Both the position numbers and the translations under genes were made by a program. Of a stretch of DNA of 35,250 bases, positions 32,662 to 35,250 are shown in pieces. The stretch is from Micromonospora rosaria (GTDB lineage Bacteria > Actinomycetota > Actinomycetes > Mycobacteriales > Micromonosporaceae), in assembly GCF_001567585.1 (NCBI RefSeq), contig NZ_LRQV01000069.1, forward strand, positions 1-35,250, in the 5' to 3' direction. Positions within the stretch are counted from its first letter, which is position 1, and every line of letters begins with the position of its first letter. A model generated the notes under the pieces. It saw only the letters and a list, made by a program, of their open reading frames with translations, ran no database searches and was not told where the DNA came from.

Positions 32662-33135
32662 TCACCGTTGCGCCTCTCGCCTTCGCCGAGGGGCCGGGTC
32701 GGTGCCCGCGCCGGGGACCACCGAGCCGCCCACCGTGTCCTGCTCCGACCCGTCCTCCGCGCCGTCGGCCGGCCCGTCCCGGCCGAGCAGGTACTGCTCG
32801 ACGAGATGGTTCCAGTCACAACCGAGGCACACCTCCACCACGAAGACCTGGAACTCACGCAGCGTCATCGCCAGGGCGGGCAACTCGGCCCGGGTCCGGG
32901 CCTGGCCGGCGGACTGCTTGAGCTCGTCGCCGTAAATGTAGTGGACGTGGGTCAGATTCTCGCTACGGCAGATCGGGCAGCGCTCCTCGGTGGGCTCACC
33001 ATGGAATCGCGCGGCGTTCTTCAGATACGGCGAGGCGTCACAGACGTCGTACGTGCCGACCCGGCCGGCGAGGAGCTCACGCAGCACCGCCCGCTTCTGG
33101 AGCGAGTAGTCGACCACCTGGCGAGACCCACGCAT
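32662..33135 (-). CDS. DUF5318 family zinc-binding protein
   Basis: A 157-aa actinobacterial protein of unknown function. It has the sequence order of the family: VVDYSLQKRAVLRELLAG, DVCDASPYLKNAARFHG, a first knuckle ERCPICRSENLTHVHYIYGDEL and a second knuckle VEVCLGCDWNHLVEQYLLG. The four Cys of CPIC and CLGC probably bind one zinc. The last about 35 residues are acidic, disordered and not conserved. ATG 33135 with TACCCT 7 nt upstream, so likely leaderless. It precedes the class A PBP gene on the same strand, with a 197-bp gap. Confidence 0.85.
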   Translation of the reverse strand: MRGSRQVVDYSLQKRAVLRELLAGRVGTYDVCDASPYLKNAARFHGEPTEERCPICRSENLTHVHYIYGDELKQSAGQARTRAELPALAMTLREFQVFVVEVCLGCDWNHLVEQYLLGRDGPADGAEDGSEQDTVGGSVVPGAGTDPAPRRRREAQR

Positions 33136-33142
33136 GCGGCAA

Positions 33143-33148
33143 AGGGTA
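33143..33148 (-). promoter_or_regulatory. Candidate -10 of a leaderless DUF5318 transcript
   Basis: TACCCT on the minus strand, 7 nt before ATG 33135. Confidence 0.4.
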
Positions 33149-33213
33149 CGCGGTCTCCGACGGCGAGGCGACCGCCGTCACGATCCGTGAGGGCGGCACG
33201 CCGAAATCGGGGG

Positions 33214-33243
33214 TTTGCCCTCGTCCCGGCGAGCCGCTACCGT
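33214..33243 (+). promoter_or_regulatory. Promoter of the padR-ino1 unit
   Basis: TTGCCC, 18 nt, TACCGT: a good fit to the sigma-A pattern. The -10 ends 1 nt before the operator palindrome, which would cover the transcription start. Confidence 0.55.
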
Positions 33244-33244
33244 G

Positions 33245-33267
33245 CGATGTATCGGTCCGATACATCG
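33245..33267. promoter_or_regulatory. PadR operator: perfect 11-bp inverted repeat
   Basis: CGATGTATCGG (33245-33255), one T, then CCGATACATCG (33257-33267). PadR-family regulators commonly bind ATGTAT/ATACAT-type dyads, and this one overlaps the expected start of transcription of the padR gene, so autorepression is likely. Confidence 0.75.
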
Positions 33268-33287
33268 TGGTGAGTGAGGGGTGGTCA

Positions 33288-33926
33288 GTGCTCGAACTCG
33301 CCATCCTGGGTCTCCTCCAGGAGGCCCCGATGCACGGCTACGAGCTGCGCAAGGAGCTCACCGCCAAGCTGGGGGCCATCCGGGCGGCCATCAGCTACGG
33401 GTCGCTCTACCCGACGCTGCGGCGGTTGCAGGCGGCGGGACTGATCACCGAGGCCGACGAGACGCCCGCGACCGATCCGGAGGTGCCCGCGCTGACCAGC
33501 CGACGTGGTCGGGTGGTCTACAAGATCACTGCGGAGGGCAAGGAACGGTTCGCCGAGCTCATCGGGCAGGCCGGTCCCGAGACGTACGACGACACGGGAT
33601 TCGGCGTGCACTTCGCGTTCTTCGCCCGCACCGACCGGGCCACCCGGCTCCGGATCCTGGAGGGTCGGCGACGCAAGGTCGAGGAACGCCGCGAGGGCCT
33701 TCGCGACGTGCTCGGCCGGGCGGCCGAACGCCTCGACGCGTACACCCTGGAGCTGCAGCGTCACGGCCTGGAGGCCTGTGAGCGCGAGGTCCGCTGGCTG
33801 GAGGAGCTCATCGCCAACGAGCGCTCCGGCCGCGCCCCGGCCGCCCCGCACACCGGGACGGCCGGCGGCCCACGAGATGACACCAGCCCGCCCCCGCCTG
33901 GAGAGTCCAGGACAGAGCGGCCGTGA
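33288..33926 (+). CDS. PadR family transcriptional regulator
   Basis: A 212-aa DNA-binding repressor-type protein. The N-terminal winged helix is classic: VLELAILGLLQEAPMHGYEL, SYGSLYPTLRRLQAAGLI, then a wing with VVYKITAEGKERF; a longer than usual insert (ADETPATDPEVPALTSRRGR) lies in the wing. The C-terminal alpha-helical dimerisation region runs to about residue 185, and a short Pro-rich tail ends the protein. GTG 33288 has GAGGGG 6 nt upstream. Its operator is just upstream. It overlaps the region just before ino1, so ino1 is probably in the same transcript and under its control. Confidence 0.9.
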   Translation: MLELAILGLLQEAPMHGYELRKELTAKLGAIRAAISYGSLYPTLRRLQAAGLITEADETPATDPEVPALTSRRGRVVYKITAEGKERFAELIGQAGPETYDDTGFGVHFAFFARTDRATRLRILEGRRRKVEERREGLRDVLGRAAERLDAYTLELQRHGLEACEREVRWLEELIANERSGRAPAAPHTGTAGGPRDDTSPPPPGESRTERP

Positions 33927-33949
33927 TGAAGAAGAAGGAGGCAGACGCT

Positions 33950-35029
33950 ATGGGCTCCGTCCGCGTCGCCATCGTCGGTGTGGGTAACTGCGCCTCGTCC
34001 CTGGTCCAGGGCGTGGAGTACTACCGGAACGCCGACCCGAACGACCGCGTCCCGGGTCTCATGCACGTCACCTTCGGCGACTACCACGTCTCGGACGTGG
34101 AGTTCGTGGCGGCGTTCGACGTGGACGCCAAGAAGGTGGGCATGGACCTCGCGGAGGCGATCGTCGCCAGCGAGAACAACACCATCAAGCTCTGCGACGT
34201 ACCGCCGACCGGCGTCACGGTGCAGCGCGGCCCGACCTTCGACGGTCTGGGCCAGTACTACCGGGAGATCGTCCAGGAGTCCGGCGCCGAGCCGGTCGAC
34301 GTGGCGCAGGCGCTGCGCGACGCCCAGGTCGACGTGGTCGTCTCCTACCTGCCGGTCGGTTCCGAGCAGGCCGACAAGTTCTACGCCCAGGCGGCGATCG
34401 ACGCGGGCTGCGCCTTCGTCAACGCCCTGCCGGTCTTCATCGCCTCCGACCCGGAGTGGGCGCAGAAGTTCACCGACGCCGGGCTGCCGATCGTCGGCGA
34501 CGACATCAAGAGCCAGGTCGGGGCGACGATCGTGCACCGCGCCCTGGCGAAGCTCTTCGAGGACCGGGGTGTCGAGCTGCTGCGCACGTACCAGCTCAAC
34601 TTCGGCGGCAACATGGACTTCATGAACATGCTGGAGCGCAACCGCCTGGTCTCGAAGAAGATCTCGAAGACCCAGTCGGTGACCTCCCAGGTGCCGCACG
34701 AGATGGCCAAGAGCGACGTGCACATCGGCCCGTCGGACCACGTGCCGTGGCTGGACGACCGCAAGTGGGCGTACATCCGCCTGGAGGGCCGCTCCTTCGG
34801 TGACACCCCGCTCAACGCCGAGCTGAAGCTCGAGGTGTGGGACTCCCCGAACTCGGCCGGCGTGATCATCGACGCGGTCCGCGCCGCGAAGATCGCCCTG
34901 GACCGGAAGATCGGCGGCCCGATCCTGTCGGCCTCGTCGTACTTCATGAAGTCCCCGCCGGTGCAGTACGCCGACCACGACGCGCACGCCGCCGTCGAGG
35001 CGTTCATCGCCGGTGAGGTCGAGCGCTGA
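33950..35029 (+). CDS. ino1: myo-Inositol-1-phosphate synthase
   Basis: A 359-aa NAD-dependent enzyme that converts glucose 6-phosphate to inositol 1-phosphate, the precursor of phosphatidylinositol, PIMs and mycothiol. It has the Rossmann start VAIVGVGNCASSLVQG, then VVVSYLPVGSEQADKFYAQA, GDDIKSQVGATIVHRAL, LNFGGNMDFMNMLER, SDHVPWLDDRKWAYI and VWDSPNSAGVIIDAVRAAKI. This is the short actinobacterial type. ATG 33950 is chosen because AAGGAGG lies 8 nt upstream; an in-frame ATG at 33926 has no SD. It follows padR by 23 nt. A hairpin terminator follows the stop. Confidence 0.95.
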   Translation: MGSVRVAIVGVGNCASSLVQGVEYYRNADPNDRVPGLMHVTFGDYHVSDVEFVAAFDVDAKKVGMDLAEAIVASENNTIKLCDVPPTGVTVQRGPTFDGLGQYYREIVQESGAEPVDVAQALRDAQVDVVVSYLPVGSEQADKFYAQAAIDAGCAFVNALPVFIASDPEWAQKFTDAGLPIVGDDIKSQVGATIVHRALAKLFEDRGVELLRTYQLNFGGNMDFMNMLERNRLVSKKISKTQSVTSQVPHEMAKSDVHIGPSDHVPWLDDRKWAYIRLEGRSFGDTPLNAELKLEVWDSPNSAGVIIDAVRAAKIALDRKIGGPILSASSYFMKSPPVQYADHDAHAAVEAFIAGEVER

Positions 35030-35036
35030 TCCGCTG

Positions 35037-35077
35037 ACGGTGTGGGCCGGGTCCGGGTCGGACTCGGCCCGCACCGT
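35037..35077 (+). terminator. Terminator after ino1
   Basis: An imperfect stem of about 13 bp, ACGGTGTGGGCCG with CGGCCCGCACCGT (one G-U pair), with an inner GTCC/GGAC stem. It starts 7 nt after the ino1 stop codon. Confidence 0.7.
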
Positions 35078-35250
35078 CTCCGGCCTCAGCCCGACATCTC
35101 CAGGTACGGCACGGCGGACGTCACCGGTCGGCCACTTATGCCCTTTTGGCCGTCCGTCCGAGTCCTGCCCCTGATAGATCTTGGAGCCGAGTGGCCCCTC
35201 TGGCGGTCTCAAGCGGTGGTTGCAACGGTGAGGAGTTGAGACATTCTCTC
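35078..35250. other. Unassigned end of window
   Basis: No supported gene. The last 60 bases are AT-richer than average and may contain the start of a further unit beyond the window. Confidence 0.3.

Overview
The window is high-GC actinobacterial chromosome. The gene set (rpsF-ssb-rpsR-rplI, dnaB with a P-loop intein, a bifunctional PBP with a DUF5318 gene next to it, PadR plus myo-inositol-1-phosphate synthase, LppU-type lipoprotein-like genes, several GT87 mannosyltransferase-like proteins) and the near-total G/C third-position bias point to Micromonosporaceae, most likely Micromonospora or a close relative. This assignment is inference. No tRNA, rRNA, CRISPR array or insertion sequence was recognised.

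Layout. 1-5.6 kb: a prepilin peptidase, two tandem LppU/SCO3897-like membrane proteins (the second broken by a frameshift), an orphan AAA ATPase behind a striking 16-bp inverted repeat, and a GNAT acetyltransferase. 5.6-7.9 kb: a DoxX-like protein and a GT87 glycosyltransferase. 7.9-10.8 kb: a molybdenum-cofactor block read leftward, moaC-mogA/moaB-moeA-moaE, with overlapping start/stop signals and a palindromic intergenic repeat. 11.3-16.4 kb: a GAF-GGDEF-EAL membrane protein, a second GT87-like protein, a phosphoribosyltransferase and a zinc-ribbon protein. 16.4-19.7 kb: dnaB with a class 3-type intein, and directly after its stop codon a LAGLIDADG homing-endonuclease gene. 20.1-24.3 kb: a disordered membrane protein, then the ribosomal/ssb operon with a long structured upstream region. 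24.5-35.0 kb: endonuclease IV, a GT-C-like membrane protein, another GT87 protein, a class A PBP, a DUF5318 protein, and a padR-ino1 pair with a clear operator.

The most interesting region is 16.4-17.6 kb. The last about 72 codons of dnaB switch abruptly from almost pure G/C third positions to about half A/T while the protein stays an ordinary DnaB C-terminus. The switch begins just before the conserved RESG/SIEQ position, a known DnaB intein insertion site. The foreign-looking tail runs straight into a two-HTH, two-motif LAGLIDADG endonuclease gene. I read this as one mobile block: a free-standing homing endonuclease gene that carries its own cleavage-resistant 3' end of dnaB, comparable in layout to fungal mitochondrial endonuclease genes that bring a replacement gene tail. 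The same dnaB also has an intein in its P-loop whose own endonuclease domain has collapsed.

Functional threads. Ino1 feeds phosphatidylinositol and PIM-type glycolipids, and the three GT87-like proteins and one GT-C-like protein are plausible polyprenol-phosphate-sugar-dependent transferases in the envelope, beside a class A PBP. Many genes have a TANNNT hexamer 6-8 nt before the start codon, as expected for leaderless transcripts. DnaA-box-like sites cluster upstream of dnaB.
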